A stretch of DNA of 64,000 nucleotides from Flammeovirgaceae bacterium (GCA_020635915.1 JACJYU010000001.1:1116001-1180000); one strand, 5' to 3'; positions 31,150 through 40,052 are shown, numbered from the stretch's first letter. Numbers and translations: made by a program. Notes: generated from the letters alone by a model not told the origin.

Positions 31150-31677
31150 CTAATTTGCCCTGTTTTCCAATGCCTTCACCAATCCGGCCAAAGTGTTCTT
31201 TCCACTCTGAAGGGCGGAAACCACATTTTTGGCTGGTGACTGGAGCAAGGAAATAATTTCGCCAATGAGTTCGTTCTTGGATTTCAACTCAGCCAGCATA
31301 TTCAAGTTCTCCTCCCCGAAAAACAAAGAGGAATCAATGGAAGCAGCTTTCAGGATGGGCTTCCCTTCGGCACCCTTTCTATAGTCCCGAATGACCTTGG
31401 CAGGGGCATTGCCAACCTCCTTCGAGAAAATGACTCCTGAAAAACCTTGTAACACTTTGAATAATTCTTCATTTCCGCTTCCCTGCTTTTCCAAGGCCTT
31501 GCGGATGAGGGTGTTTTTGTACACACCATACTCTACGCCCGCATGGAAACACAGCCTGCGAAAAGCATTTACCTGCGCAACGGAAAGCCCGGAGGCATCC
31601 GTAATATAGAAGTGGCCGTTCTCACTGAATTTCCCGGACAGTTCTTCTATGATATTTGTTTTTTCTTCTCTGGTCAT
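31150..31677 (-). CDS. rplJ: 50S ribosomal protein L10
   Basis: Complete L10, 175 residues, the stalk base that anchors L7/L12 dimers to 23S rRNA. The N-terminal RNA-binding domain (FYITDASGLSVAQVNAFRR) and the helical C-terminus are present. It is 12 bases after rplA. Autogenous control by L10 in the leader is known elsewhere; I see no separate leader here because the gap is too short. Confidence 0.97.
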   Translation of the reverse strand: MTREEKTNIIEELSGKFSENGHFYITDASGLSVAQVNAFRRLCFHAGVEYGVYKNTLIRKALEKQGSGNEELFKVLQGFSGVIFSKEVGNAPAKVIRDYRKGAEGKPILKAASIDSSLFFGEENLNMLAELKSKNELIGEIISLLQSPAKNVVSALQSGKNTLAGLVKALENRAN

Positions 31678-31689
31678 TGTCGTAATCTA

Positions 31690-32388
31690 TTAGAGGCCTT
31701 CAATGGTCGTTTTGTCAATTTGTATCCCAGGGCTCATGGTAGAGGAAAGCGTAATGCTCTGGAAATAGGCCCCTTTTGAAGACGAGGGCTTCAGCTTGGA
31801 AATGGTTTGGATCAGTTCAGTGGCATTTTCCCTGATCTTTTCAGGCGTAAACGACACTTTTCCAATACTGGCGTGAATGATGCCTTGCTTGTCCACTTTA
31901 AAATCAACTTTACCTGCCTTCACCTCGGTTACCGCCTTTCCCACATCCAAGGTCACCGTTCCGGATTTTGGGTTTGGCATCAGGCCGCGGGGGCCGAGCA
32001 CTTTGCCCAACCTTCCTACTTTAGCCATTACGGTGGGCATGGTGATGATCACATCAATATCGGTCCAGCCTCCTTCAATTTTTTTAATGTATTCGTCCAG
32101 GCCCACATGGTCAGCCCCGGCATCCTTGGCTTCCTGTTCTTTGTCGGGGGTGCACAATACCAATACCCGTACCGATTTGCCCAATCCATGGGGTAGGGTC
32201 ACCACCCCCCTTACCATCTGGTCTGCCTTTTTGGGGTCCACGCCCAGGCGCACGTCCACATCCACCGATGAATCGAATTTTGTGAACGTGATGTCTTTTA
32301 CCAGACTTGCCGCATCGGACAAAGAATACAATTTGTCCGCGCTATATTTAGCCTCAATGGCTTTCCTGTTTTTTGTTAACCTTGCCAT
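31690..32388 (-). CDS. rplA: 50S ribosomal protein L1
   Basis: Complete L1, 232 residues, normal length. Landmark stretches are [24 protein letters not shown] and [20 protein letters not shown]. It forms the mobile L1 stalk that handles exiting tRNA. It is 6 bases after rplK, and the two are surely co-translated. Confidence 0.98.
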   Translation of the reverse strand: MARLTKNRKAIEAKYSADKLYSLSDAASLVKDITFTKFDSSVDVDVRLGVDPKKADQMVRGVVTLPHGLGKSVRVLVLCTPDKEQEAKDAGADHVGLDEYIKKIEGGWTDIDVIITMPTVMAKVGRLGKVLGPRGLMPNPKSGTVTLDVGKAVTEVKAGKVDFKVDKQGIIHASIGKVSFTPEKIRENATELIQTISKLKPSSSKGAYFQSITLSSTMSPGIQIDKTTIEGL

Positions 32389-32394
32389 ACTCCC

Positions 32395-32841
32395 TTAATT
32401 GTTTTCCCAAGGTGGGGTTCCACTTACTGTTACGCCCATGCTCCGTGCAGTCCCTGCCACCATCTTCATGGCCGATTCCACTTTAAAGGCGTTAAGGTCG
32501 GGCATCTTTACCTCTGCAATTTTTTGAACCTGCTCCCAGCTGATGGAGCCTACCTTCACGCGGTTAGGCTCAGCCGAGCCTTTTTGTTTTTTCATGGCCT
32601 CCATGATCAACACGGCCGCGGGAGGGGTTTTGATGACAAAGTCAAATGACTTGTCGTTGTATATGGTAACGAGCACAGGGAGCACCTGCCCCTGCTTGTC
32701 CTGGGTCCTGGCGTTGAACTGCTTGCAGAAGTCCATGATGTTCAAACCCTTGCTACCAAGGGCCGGCCCGATTGGAGGCGCGGGGTTGGCCTGGCCTCCC
32801 TTTACCTGCAATTTCAAATAACCACTAATTTCCTTTGCCAT
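32395..32841 (-). CDS. rplK: 50S ribosomal protein L11
   Basis: Complete L11, 148 residues. The N-terminal [22 protein letters not shown] region and C-terminal rRNA-binding domain are present. It belongs to the GTPase-associated centre. It is 19 bases after nusG. Confidence 0.98.
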   Translation of the reverse strand: MAKEISGYLKLQVKGGQANPAPPIGPALGSKGLNIMDFCKQFNARTQDKQGQVLPVLVTIYNDKSFDFVIKTPPAAVLIMEAMKKQKGSAEPNRVKVGSISWEQVQKIAEVKMPDLNAFKVESAMKMVAGTARSMGVTVSGTPPWENN

Positions 32842-32860
32842 ATAATATTAATGTCTGTCC

Positions 32861-33421
32861 TTAATCCAATTTCTCCACCTGCATGTAGTTAAGCTCTACG
32901 GGGGTGTTCCTTCCAAATATCTTCACCATCACGTTCAGCTTCTTCTTCTCTTCAAATATCTCCTCTACAGACCCGGTAAACCCGCTAAACGGCCCATCCA
33001 TTACCTTTACGGATTCCCCTTTAATAAACGGGGTCTCCAGTTTTTCCTCAAACTCATCGATCTCCCCTACCTTGCCCAATATCCTGTTCACCTCGGATTG
33101 GCGAAGGGCCACCGGTTCTTTTGAGGAGTCCATCCCGTTTCCCCCCAGAAAACCGATCACCCCCGGGATGCTGTTGACCAAATGGTAGGCCTCCCCATTG
33201 GAAAGGTCTGCCGAAACAAGGACATACCCGGGAAAGAAGTTGCGTTCCCTCACCCTTTTTTTCCCATTCCTCATTTCATAAACTTTCTCTGATGGAATGA
33301 GGACCTGGGGAATAAAATCGGCAAGTTTAGAGCGCTCCACTTCCGTTTCCAGATAGGACTTCACTTTCTTCTCCTTTCCGCTGATAACGCGAAGCACAAA
33401 CCATTTAAGCTCACCCATCAA
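32861..33421 (-). CDS. nusG: Transcription termination/antitermination factor NusG
   Basis: Complete NusG, 186 residues. The NGN domain begins WFVLRVISGKEKKVKSYLE, and the linker is followed by the KOW domain (GESVKVMDGPFSGFTGSVEEI). The second methionine (33418) is an equally good start. It binds RNA polymerase through beta' and links it to Rho or S10. It is 9 bases after secE. Confidence 0.98.
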   Translation of the reverse strand: MMGELKWFVLRVISGKEKKVKSYLETEVERSKLADFIPQVLIPSEKVYEMRNGKKRVRERNFFPGYVLVSADLSNGEAYHLVNSIPGVIGFLGGNGMDSSKEPVALRQSEVNRILGKVGEIDEFEEKLETPFIKGESVKVMDGPFSGFTGSVEEIFEEKKKLNVMVKIFGRNTPVELNYMQVEKLD

Positions 33422-33430
33422 TTTCAGTGC

Positions 33431-33625
33431 TTAAAACTCTTTATAGAAAAATTCCAGGGCATTTTTAAAGCCCAGGTCTATCAATCCTATCACTATCGCA
33501 AAGATCAGGGACGCCACCAGCACCAAAATGGCGCTGCTCTGAAGGTCGGCAAATTTTGGCCACGACACCTTGTTGCGTATCTCGTCTATCGAATCAAGAA
33601 TGTAGTTTTTAACTTTTTCCATCAC
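33431..33625 (-). CDS. secE: Preprotein translocase subunit SecE
   Basis: A short SecE of 64 residues with a single C-terminal membrane segment (about 30-52) preceded by the amphipathic helix SIDEIRNKVSWPKFADLQSS. The minimal one-helix form is normal outside Enterobacteria. It is placed between tRNA-Trp and nusG as usual. Confidence 0.96.
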   Translation of the reverse strand: MMEKVKNYILDSIDEIRNKVSWPKFADLQSSAILVLVASLIFAIVIGLIDLGFKNALEFFYKEF

Positions 33626-33756
33626 TTTTATTTGACAGGCCTGGCCCTCTTTCAGGAGCCTTTCAAACCCATTTTAATATAAAAAACCCCTCTATAGGGA
33701 TGTTTTCCTTCCTGCTGGCCGCTTTGGGCGTGGCCCCAGCAGCCTTCTTTTATTTG

Positions 33757-33829
33757 CACGGGTGGAGAGACTCGAACTCCCAGCCAATGGTTTTGGAGAC
33801 CACTACTCTACCAATTGAGCTACACCCGT
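33757..33829 (-). tRNA. tRNA-Trp (CCA)
   Basis: A 73-base cloverleaf on the minus strand. The acceptor ACGGGTG/CACCCGT has discriminator G, and the D arm is GCTCAATTGGTAGAGT-like. The anticodon loop CTCCAAA carries CCA, and the T arm contains GTTCGAGTC. It sits between tuf and secE, the usual Bacteroidota position. CCA is not fully encoded. Confidence 0.96.
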
Positions 33830-33923
33830 TTTTCTCACCAAATTTGGGCTTATTGAACCTTGTCCATAGCGGAAACCACTCAACCCATCGGGCCGCACCC
33901 ATGCACCCAGCCCAAAAGGACTG

Positions 33924-33953
33924 CAAATGTAGAACAAATGCGGCTAAAACAAA
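33924..33953 (-). promoter_or_regulatory. Promoter for tRNA-Trp-secE-nusG-rplKAJL-rpoBC
   Basis: On the minus strand TTTG (33953-33950), an 18-base spacer, then TACATTTG (33931-33924) followed by CAGTCC, the same context as the rpsL promoter. The -33 box lies in the T-tract of the tuf terminator, so ending of one operon and starting of the next overlap. Confidence 0.6.
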
Positions 33954-33984
33954 AGCGTTCCTGAGAAAAATCTCAGGAACGCTT
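33944..33984 (-). terminator. Intrinsic terminator after tuf
   Basis: AAGCGTTCCTGAG and CTCAGGAACGCTT form a perfect 13-bp stem (33984-33972 with 33965-33953) and a 6-base loop, followed on the minus strand by TTTGTTTTAG. It begins 20 bases after the tuf stop. Confidence 0.85.
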
Positions 33985-34003
33985 CCTACTGATTATCAGT
34001 GTA

Positions 34004-35191
34004 TTAGTCCAGGATTTCGGTTACCTGGCCAGACCCCACGGTGCGGCCTCCCTCGCGGATCGCGAAACGAAGCCCTTTCTCCATGGCAATCTTGTTGATC
34101 AGGCTCACTTCTATGGACACGTTGTCGCCAGGCATAACCATTTCCACCCCTGAAGGCAGCATGATTTCACCGGTCACATCGGTGGTCCGGAAGTAGAACT
34201 GAGGGCGGTATTTGTTGAAGAATGGCGTATGACGGCCACCTTCTTCCTTGCTCAGTACGTATACCTCGGCCTTGAACTTGGAGTGGGGGGTAACGGAATT
34301 TGGTTTGCAGATCACCATCCCGCGGCAAATCTGGTCTTTTTCGATACCGCGGAGCAAAAGGCCCACGTTGTCGCCAGCCTCGCCCCTGTCAAGGATTTTG
34401 CGGAACATCTCCACACCGGTGATGGTGGAAGAAAGCCCTTCCGCGCCCATTCCAAGGATTTGGACTGCATCGCCCGTGTTGACAACACCGCGCTCAATAC
34501 GCCCGGTTGCCACCGTGCCACGGCCAGTGATGGAGAAAACGTCCTCCACTGGCATAAGGAAATCTTTGTCGATCAGACGGGTAGGCAGCGGGATATATTC
34601 GTCCACGGCTTTCATCAATTCTTCCACCTTTTCGACCCACTTGGGCTCATCGTTCAGGGCGCCCAAAGCAGATCCCTGGATAATAGGGGTGTCGTCACCG
34701 GGGAAATCGTAATAAGAGAGAAGTTCCCTGATCTCCATTTCCACCAACTCCAACAATTCGGGGTCGTCCACCAGGTCCACCTTGTTCATGAAAACCACCA
34801 GGGCAGGTACCCCTACCTGGCGTGCCAACAGGATATGCTCCCGGGTTTGGGGCATAGGGCCGTCTGTGGCGGCCACCACCAGGATGGCACCGTCCATCTG
34901 TGCGGCACCCGTAACCATGTTCTTCACATAGTCAGCGTGGCCCGGACAGTCAACGTGCGCATAGTGGCGGTTTTCGGTAGCGTACTCAACGTGAGAGGTA
35001 TTAATGGTAATACCCCTTTCCTTTTCCTCAGGGGCGTTGTCAATAGAGGAGAAGTCCCTCATTGAAGCAAGCCCTTTGGAGGACAAAACCTTGGTAATCG
35101 CTGCAGTGAGCGTGGTCTTGCCATGGTCAACGTGACCGATGGTCCCAATATTTACGTGAGGTTTTGAACGGTCAAATTTTTCTTTAGCCAT
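34004..35191 (-). CDS. tuf: Elongation factor Tu
   Basis: Complete EF-Tu, 395 residues. G1 is [16 protein letters not shown]3 is [13 protein letters not shown] and G4 is NKVD. Domain II and III landmarks are [13 protein letters not shown] and [18 protein letters not shown]. It lies downstream of three tRNA genes and ahead of a strong terminator. Only one tuf copy is visible in this window. Confidence 0.98.
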   Translation of the reverse strand: MAKEKFDRSKPHVNIGTIGHVDHGKTTLTAAITKVLSSKGLASMRDFSSIDNAPEEKERGITINTSHVEYATENRHYAHVDCPGHADYVKNMVTGAAQMDGAILVVAATDGPMPQTREHILLARQVGVPALVVFMNKVDLVDDPELLELVEMEIRELLSYYDFPGDDTPIIQGSALGALNDEPKWVEKVEELMKAVDEYIPLPTRLIDKDFLMPVEDVFSITGRGTVATGRIERGVVNTGDAVQILGMGAEGLSSTITGVEMFRKILDRGEAGDNVGLLLRGIEKDQICRGMVICKPNSVTPHSKFKAEVYVLSKEEGGRHTPFFNKYRPQFYFRTTDVTGEIMLPSGVEMVMPGDNVSIEVSLINKIAMEKGLRFAIREGGRTVGSGQVTEILD

Positions 35192-35533
35192 ATTTGAAAA
35201 TCCCAGTTAAAAATTTAAAAGTATATTTAGTTTAAAGTGTTCAATAAGCCTTGCCTTCCCCGTACGGGAAGATTACACCCTAAACATGATAAGCCTGTCG
35301 AAAAAGGGTTTTCACCTGCCTGGGCAGGTTATGGCCCCTGGAGGCATCCTGGTGTTCGCTACACACCTGCCGTCAGTTGCCACACTATCACAACATGTCT
35401 TTTTGACCGTTTGCCGGCCATCCGGCCAAAGCCCAAATTTAACGTTCAAAATTTGGTGCTTAAGACGGGAATTGAGCCTGCCTGCCCGCGTTTACCGGCA
35501 GGTTACGACAATCCGCAATCAAGCCCTCTTCAG
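35192..35533. other. tRNA-Thr to tuf spacer with palindromes and a possible tRNA-like remnant
   Basis: A 342-base gap without a gene. It contains ACCTGCC-TG-GGCAGGT (35314-35329), a tight palindrome, and a second CCTGCC/GGCAGG pair near 35481-35502. On the minus strand, GGCTCAATTCCCGTC near 35463-35477, followed by AAGCACCA, looks like a tRNA T-loop and 3' end. No matching acceptor or anticodon arm can be built, so it may be a decayed tRNA. The AT-rich last 40 bases serve as the tuf leader. Confidence 0.4.
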
Positions 35534-35605
<72 letters not shown>

Positions 35606-35682
35606 AATCCATTTGCGAATGGTAATTGGTTGATTTGATGGTTTTATCACGTCAATCAATCGCCAATCATTCAAATGACTGG

Positions 35683-35755
35683 AGCGGGAGACGAGGTTCG
35701 AACCCGCGACCTACAGCTTGGAAGGCTGTCGCTCTACCAACTGAGCTACTCCCGC
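35683..35755 (-). tRNA. tRNA-Gly (TCC)
   Basis: A 73-base cloverleaf on the minus strand. The acceptor is GCGGGAG/CTCCCGC and the D arm is GCTCAGTTGGTAGAGC. The anticodon stem-loop ACAGCCTTCCAAGCTGT carries TCC, and the T arm is CGGGTTCGAACCTCG-like. Confidence 0.96.
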
Positions 35756-35756
35756 A

Positions 35757-35838
35757 TGTCCACCGAAGCCTTTGCGCGGGCGGACACGTGTCCAGGCCGG
35801 CTTCAGGAATGTAGGCCCCCGCTTAAGCGATGGCCTAC
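35757..35838. repeat. Two inverted repeats in the tRNA-Tyr/tRNA-Gly spacer
   Basis: TGTCC-a-CCG pairs with CGG-gc-GGACA (35757-35786). GTAGGCC pairs with GGCCTAC (35811-35838) around a 14-base loop. They are probably processing hairpins between tRNAs or small intergenic palindromic elements. Confidence 0.4.
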
Positions 35839-35842
35839 CCTG

Positions 35843-35925
35843 TGGGGAGAGCAGGATTCGAACCTGCGAAGACATAAGTCAACAGATTTACAGTCTGTCC
35901 TCGTTGGCCGCTTGAGTATCTCCCC
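35843..35925 (-). tRNA. tRNA-Tyr (GTA)
   Basis: An 83-base class II tRNA on the minus strand. The acceptor is GGGGAGA/TCTCCCC with discriminator A. The anticodon stem-loop ACAGACTGTAAATCTGT carries GTA. A long variable arm (TTGACTTATGTCTTCG) and T arm CAGGTTCGAATCCTG follow. It is the first gene of the tRNA-tuf transcript. Confidence 0.97.
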
Positions 35926-36014
35926 TACTCTTTCCACATCTACTAATAAAGAACGCCATAAAGCTTTCCGTGCCTTATGCCCAATTCCCAAGGACTTCCC
36001 CGAAAATAGGAGTG

Positions 36015-36045
36015 CAAAATTATACTGTTTTTCGGTTTAGGCAAA
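36015..36045 (-). promoter_or_regulatory. Promoter of the tRNA-Tyr-Gly-Thr-tuf transcript
   Basis: On the minus strand TTTG (36045-36042), exactly 19 bases, then TAATTTTG (36022-36015) followed by CACTCC. This is an exact consensus match, about 90 bases before tRNA-Tyr. Confidence 0.72.
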
Positions 36046-36098
36046 TGAACCCGCCACATTTAATGCAAAACGGGCGAGGCATGGCAAAGGCCGTGCGG

Positions 36099-36407
36099 TC
36101 ACATCAAAATGATCCCTTTTACCACTTCGGCCCCAAATTCCTTCTGGAATATTTCAAGGATATGGCCCTTGTGGAGGCTAATGTCGTGCTTCATGGCCGC
36201 GGATTCAATTTGAACGAACAGCACCCTGTCTTTAAGGAAGACTTTCTTGGTGCGCCTGGCAATGGGCTTGCCCACCAGGCGCTCCCACGAGCCAACGATA
36301 TTGGCCGCATCATATTTTCCCTTAATATGATAGGAACTCAACAGGTCGTTGATGGCCTGCCCTATGTGCACGGCATCCTCTTGTCCTGAACCGGGTTTCT
36401 TTGCCAT
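36099..36407 (-). CDS. DUF721 (DciA-like) family protein
   Basis: A 102-residue protein of the DUF721 family, which includes DciA, a helicase-loading factor in many bacteria. The core reads ANIVGSWERLVGKPIARRTKKVFLKDRVLFVQIESAAMKHDISLHK. Its start codon overlaps the recF stop by one base (TAATG), so the two are translationally coupled. A role near the replication fork fits the recF partnership, but whether this short Bacteroidota version loads DnaB is inference. Confidence 0.88.
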   Translation of the reverse strand: MAKKPGSGQEDAVHIGQAINDLLSSYHIKGKYDAANIVGSWERLVGKPIARRTKKVFLKDRVLFVQIESAAMKHDISLHKGHILEIFQKEFGAEVVKGIILM

Positions 36408-37507
36408 TATACCTCTATTTGCTTGCCTTCCTCAATATAAAACAGTTCCGCGCCCACCATGGCATCCTGCAACAACCCCCGGCTGCGGCCTGGCCGGGCA
36501 TCAGTAATAAAAAGCTGCCCAAAGGTACCATCCACTACCAGGGCAACCAACTTGTGGATACGCCCATCGTCCAGTTTATCGAAAATATCGTCCAACAGCA
36601 ATAGCGGCTTTATTTTCTTTATGTTTTCAATGCTCTGGAATTCGGCCAATTTCAAGCCAATCAAGAATGACTTTTGCTGGCCCTGGGAGCCAAACCGTTT
36701 CAGTTCAAACGCCCCCATGGTGAACAAAAAATCGTCACGATGGATGCCCACGCTGGTGCGCTGTAAGACCAAATCTTTTTTTAATGCTTTTTTAAGGATG
36801 GCCCCAAAGTCCTGGCCTGTGCAATCGGACTTGTACCGGATGCCCACTTCTTCCTGCCCCCCGGAGAGGAATGCATAATGGCGGTTAAAAAGGGGAAGGA
36901 ACGAATCAATGAAAGCGGCCCTTTTTTGATGGATATAGCTTCCCGAATGGATGATCTTTTGGTCGTAGGCGTCCAACAGGTCATGGTCCAGCCCGCGGTC
37001 TGCCGCCAGCCTCAGCAGGCTGTTCCTTTGTTTTAGTTGGTTGGTGTAAGTGATAAGGTGCTCAAGGTAGGTTTTGTCCAGTTGGGAAATCAGGCTGTCA
37101 AAAAACTTCCTGCGCAAATCGCCCCCGCCCCATACCAGTTCAATGTCATTGGGGGCCACCAGCACGATCGGGTATTTGCCAATATGGCCTGATAGCTTTT
37201 TGGTGCCGTTCCCATCTTCATGAATGGTTTTTTTTGATCCGATGGCATAAGAACAGGATACCTCCGTATGTTGGCCATCCAGCTCAAACAGGCCTTTGAT
37301 CACAAATTGGGTTTTGCCTTGCCTTACGTTTTGGGCGTCCACGCCATTGAAGGCACTTTTGGTAAAGCCCAGGTAGTAAATGGCATCCAGTATGTTGGTT
37401 TTGCCCACCCCATTCTTTCCCAGGAAGAAGTTTACCTTGCTGTTGAAAGCAAAGTGTGCCCCTTCATAATTTTTAAAGTCGAAAAGTGCGAGCTTTTTTA
37501 GGTGCAC
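36407..37507 (-). CDS. recF: DNA replication and repair protein RecF
   Basis: An SMC-like ATPase of 366 residues that helps RecOR load RecA at gaps. Walker A is FLGKNGVGKTNILDA near residue 30. The signature region KRFGSQGQQKSFLIGLKLAEF and Walker B PLLLLDDIFDKLD are present. It is followed without gap by the DUF721 gene. It is divergent from pdhA, with 80 bases between the starts. Confidence 0.96.
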   Translation of the reverse strand: MHLKKLALFDFKNYEGAHFAFNSKVNFFLGKNGVGKTNILDAIYYLGFTKSAFNGVDAQNVRQGKTQFVIKGLFELDGQHTEVSCSYAIGSKKTIHEDGNGTKKLSGHIGKYPIVLVAPNDIELVWGGGDLRRKFFDSLISQLDKTYLEHLITYTNQLKQRNSLLRLAADRGLDHDLLDAYDQKIIHSGSYIHQKRAAFIDSFLPLFNRHYAFLSGGQEEVGIRYKSDCTGQDFGAILKKALKKDLVLQRTSVGIHRDDFLFTMGAFELKRFGSQGQQKSFLIGLKLAEFQSIENIKKIKPLLLLDDIFDKLDDGRIHKLVALVVDGTFGQLFITDARPGRSRGLLQDAMVGAELFYIEEGKQIEV

Positions 37508-37525
37508 GGTGAATTATTTAAGGGG

Positions 37526-37557
37526 TTTGGCTATTGAGGCGTACTGCCGTATTTTCG
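37526..37557 (+). promoter_or_regulatory. Possible promoter for pdhA
   Basis: TTTG (37526-37529), a 20-base spacer, then TATTTTCG (37550-37557), one mismatch from TAnnTTTG. The start would be about 25 bases before the ATG at 37588. Confidence 0.4.
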
Positions 37558-37587
37558 CGGTGAAACGATCCAAAATTAGTTAATTAA

Positions 37588-38634
37588 ATGGCCACCTCTA
37601 CGAAGTCAAAAAGCAAATCAGCCAAAAAGGGCACTAAAGGCACCAGCAATAAATTTTCCAGGGAAACTTACCTGCAGTGGTACGAGAGCATCCTCCTGAT
37701 GAGGAGGTTTGAAGAAAAAGCAGGGCAATTGTACGGCCAGCAAAAGATCCGGGGCTTTTGCCACCTGTATATTGGGCAAGAGGCCTGTGCTGCCGGGGCT
37801 TTCACGGCTTTGGAAGAGGGTGATAAATGGATCACCGCCTACCGCGACCACGCCCATCCCCTTGTGCTGGGCACCGACCCCAATGCCGTGATGGCCGAAC
37901 TTTATGGAAAAGCCACCGGTATCTCCAAAGGAAAAGGAGGATCGATGCATATTTTCGACAAGGAACATAATTTCTTTGGTGGGCACGGGATAGTGGGAGG
38001 CCAGATACCCCTGGGCGCGGGCATAGCCTTTGCCGAAAAGTACAAGGGCACCAGGAACTTGTGCATCTGCTATATGGGCGATGGTGCCGTCAGGCAGGGC
38101 GCTTTTCATGAAGCCCTCAACCTGGCCATGGTGTGGAAGCTCCCCGTCATTTTTGTGATCGAAAACAATGGCTACGCCATGGGGACTTCGGTAAAAAGGA
38201 CATCCAACGTGACCGAACTGTACAAACTGGCCTGCTCGTATGATATGCCGGCAGCGCCTGTCGATGGCATGAGCGTGGAAGCCGTGCACCTTGCCGTGGC
38301 AGGGGCAGCCGAAAGGGCGAGAAAGGGCGATGGGCCCACATTGCTGGAATTCAGGACCTACCGGTATAAAGGCCATTCCATGTCGGACCCTGCCCGGTAC
38401 AGGTCGAAAAAAGAAGTGGAGGAGTACAAGGAAAAAGATCCCCTTGAGGTGGTGAAAAAAACCATCCTTGAGGGCAAAATCGCCACCCAGAAAGAAATTG
38501 ATGCCATTGACGAAAAGGTGGATGCCCAGGTGGCTGAAAGTGTGAGGTTCTCCGAGGAGTCCGACTACCCCGACCCCAGCGAGGCCATGCACGATGTATA
38601 CGCCCAACCCGATTATCCTTTTATCACGGATTAA
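37588..38634 (+). CDS. pdhA: Pyruvate dehydrogenase E1 component, alpha subunit
   Basis: A 348-residue thiamine-diphosphate-dependent E1 alpha subunit. The ThDP motif runs from GDGAVRQGAFHEALN to VIENNGYAMGT. The phosphorylation-loop-like YRYKGHSMSDPARYRSK and the N-terminal ILLMRRFEEKAGQLYGQ are typical. The N-terminal 20 residues are lysine/serine-rich. The beta subunit and E2/E3 are not adjacent, unlike the usual operon; the next gene is a TPR protein. A branched-chain E1 alpha is a less likely alternative. Confidence 0.92.
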   Translation: MATSTKSKSKSAKKGTKGTSNKFSRETYLQWYESILLMRRFEEKAGQLYGQQKIRGFCHLYIGQEACAAGAFTALEEGDKWITAYRDHAHPLVLGTDPNAVMAELYGKATGISKGKGGSMHIFDKEHNFFGGHGIVGGQIPLGAGIAFAEKYKGTRNLCICYMGDGAVRQGAFHEALNLAMVWKLPVIFVIENNGYAMGTSVKRTSNVTELYKLACSYDMPAAPVDGMSVEAVHLAVAGAAERARKGDGPTLLEFRTYRYKGHSMSDPARYRSKKEVEEYKEKDPLEVVKKTILEGKIATQKEIDAIDEKVDAQVAESVRFSEESDYPDPSEAMHDVYAQPDYPFITD

Positions 38635-38693
38635 ACAAGCCGCAAAACAGGTTTGGGCTTAATGAAACGGCCAGGGCCCGGATAAAATGGCCT

Positions 38694-38724
38694 TTTGTTT
38701 AGTATTTGCTAATTCTTAGTTTTG
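38694..38724 (+). promoter_or_regulatory. Promoter for the TPR-ribH operon
   Basis: TTTG (38694-38697), exactly 19 bases, then TAGTTTTG (38717-38724) followed by CAGCCC. It is an exact consensus match about 50 bases before the ATG at 38777. Confidence 0.66.
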
Positions 38725-38776
38725 CAGCCCCGTCCAGCCTTCATGGCAAGGCCGGGCCGATAGCTTAGATTGAATT

Positions 38777-39463
38777 ATGGCAAAAAAAGAAAAAAACAAA
38801 GACCTGCTGGAGAACCCCGAAGCACTTGCCGATACGGTAAAAGGCGTGGAGCATTGGATTGAGGACAACCCCAAGATCGTGTTCAGCGTACTGGGCGTAT
38901 TGCTCCTTTTGGTAGGGGGCTTTTTTGGGTATAGGTACTACGTGGGCTCACAGGAGAAAATGGCACAAAAGGAGATGTTCCAGGCCGTGCATTATTTTGA
39001 GGCCGATAGCCTGGACCTGGCCTTAAAAGGGGACGGGAACAATCTTGGTTTTGAACAAATAATAGACGACTATGGGCTTACCGATGCGGCCAACCTGGCC
39101 AACTTCTATGCCGGTGCCATCTCGCTGAAACAAGGAAAATTCCAGCTTGCCATTTTTTATTTTGAAGACTTTAGTTCGGACGACATCCTTATCCAACCCC
39201 GGGCCTACAGCCTGATGGGCGATGCTTACATGGAACTGAAGGATTATGCCTCCGCTGCCAAATATTACAATAAGGCATCCAACTATAAGCCCAACAAATT
39301 TTTTACCCCTGCCTACCTAATGAAGGAGGCCCTCGCCTACGAGAGGCTTAACGAAAACAAAAAGGCGGTGGCGGTATACGAAAAAATAATCAGTGAGTTT
39401 TGGGATTCAGGGGAGTACCAGAACGCGCGCAAGTTCAAAGCCAAGCTGGAGGCCAACTCTTAA
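38777..39463 (+). CDS. Membrane-anchored TPR protein upstream of ribH
   Basis: A 228-residue protein with a hydrophilic N-terminus (about 1-32), one membrane segment (about 33-55, VFSVLGVLLLLVGGFFGYRYY) and a C-terminal helical domain with TPR-like repeats (AYSLMGDAYMELKDYASAAKYYNKA and the unit that follows). The topology resembles the YfgM/PpiD-associated ancillary SecYEG subunit, suggesting a role in periplasmic protein folding. That link rests on architecture only. It is followed 14 bases later by ribH. Confidence 0.82.
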   Translation: MAKKEKNKDLLENPEALADTVKGVEHWIEDNPKIVFSVLGVLLLLVGGFFGYRYYVGSQEKMAQKEMFQAVHYFEADSLDLALKGDGNNLGFEQIIDDYGLTDAANLANFYAGAISLKQGKFQLAIFYFEDFSSDDILIQPRAYSLMGDAYMELKDYASAAKYYNKASNYKPNKFFTPAYLMKEALAYERLNENKKAVAVYEKIISEFWDSGEYQNARKFKAKLEANS

Positions 39464-39477
39464 AAAAATATTCAAAC

Positions 39478-39945
39478 GTGGCAGGCCCGCTAAAAACAAC
39501 CTCCGGTAAAACCAAATTAAAGCCCGGCAACCAGAAGTTTGCCATAGTGGTGGCCAAATGGAACGAAGAAATCACGGAAGCCCTGTTTGAAGGCGCCTAT
39601 GGCGCGCTCATAAAACTAGGTGCCAGAAAGTCCAACATTGAGAGGATAAACGTCCCCGGCAGTTTTGAACTGCCCCTGGCGGCACAGCGAATGGCAAAGA
39701 AAAAAGACATTGCCGCGGTGGTCTGCCTGGGGTGTGTCATTCAGGGGGAAACGCCCCATTTCGACTACATCTGCAATGCCGTGGCCAATGGCATCATGCG
39801 GGCTGGCCTGGACTCGGGAAAACCTATTGCCTTTGGCGTGCTGACCACCCTGGACAAAAAACAAGCCCTGGAAAGGGCAGGCGGAAAGCATGGGAACAAA
39901 GGCGAGGAAGCCGCTGTGACGGTGGTGGAAATGCTGGGCGGTTAG
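39478..39945 (+). CDS. ribH: 6,7-dimethyl-8-ribityllumazine synthase
   Basis: The penultimate enzyme of riboflavin synthesis, 155 residues from the GTG at 39478. That start gives a family-length protein and follows the TPR stop by 14 bases; the ATG at 39400 lies inside the TPR gene and is unlikely. Conserved stretches are AIVVAKWNEEITEALFEGA, VPGSFELPLAA, the loop GCVIQGETPHFDYICNAVANGI and FGVLTT. The catalytic His is in TPHFDY. It assembles as a hollow icosahedral capsid in many bacteria. Confidence 0.96.
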   Translation: MAGPLKTTSGKTKLKPGNQKFAIVVAKWNEEITEALFEGAYGALIKLGARKSNIERINVPGSFELPLAAQRMAKKKDIAAVVCLGCVIQGETPHFDYICNAVANGIMRAGLDSGKPIAFGVLTTLDKKQALERAGGKHGNKGEEAAVTVVEMLGG

Positions 39946-40005
39946 CCTGTTCCATTTGCCCCATGCGCTAGCATTGCCTTATCCGAAAAGCCGCGTACAA
40001 ATTCA

Positions 40006-40037
40006 TTTGCTCCTTCGCGCAATAGGCAGTACTTTTC
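40006..40037 (+). promoter_or_regulatory. Possible promoter for the M1 peptidase gene
   Basis: TTTG (40006-40009), a 20-base spacer, then TACTTTTC (40030-40037), one mismatch from TAnnTTTG, about 16 bases before the ATG. Confidence 0.4.
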
Positions 40038-40052
40038 GAAAACCATTGACCT

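Noticed and set aside
34229..35065. Plus-strand open frame (278 codons) over tuf
   Set aside because: Antisense to EF-Tu, whose G1-G4 motifs are all intact; no independent support.
37618..38607. Long minus-strand open frame (329 codons) over pdhA
   Set aside because: It is antisense to a clear ThDP enzyme with histidine- and glycine-rich composition typical of a reversed reading, and has no motif.
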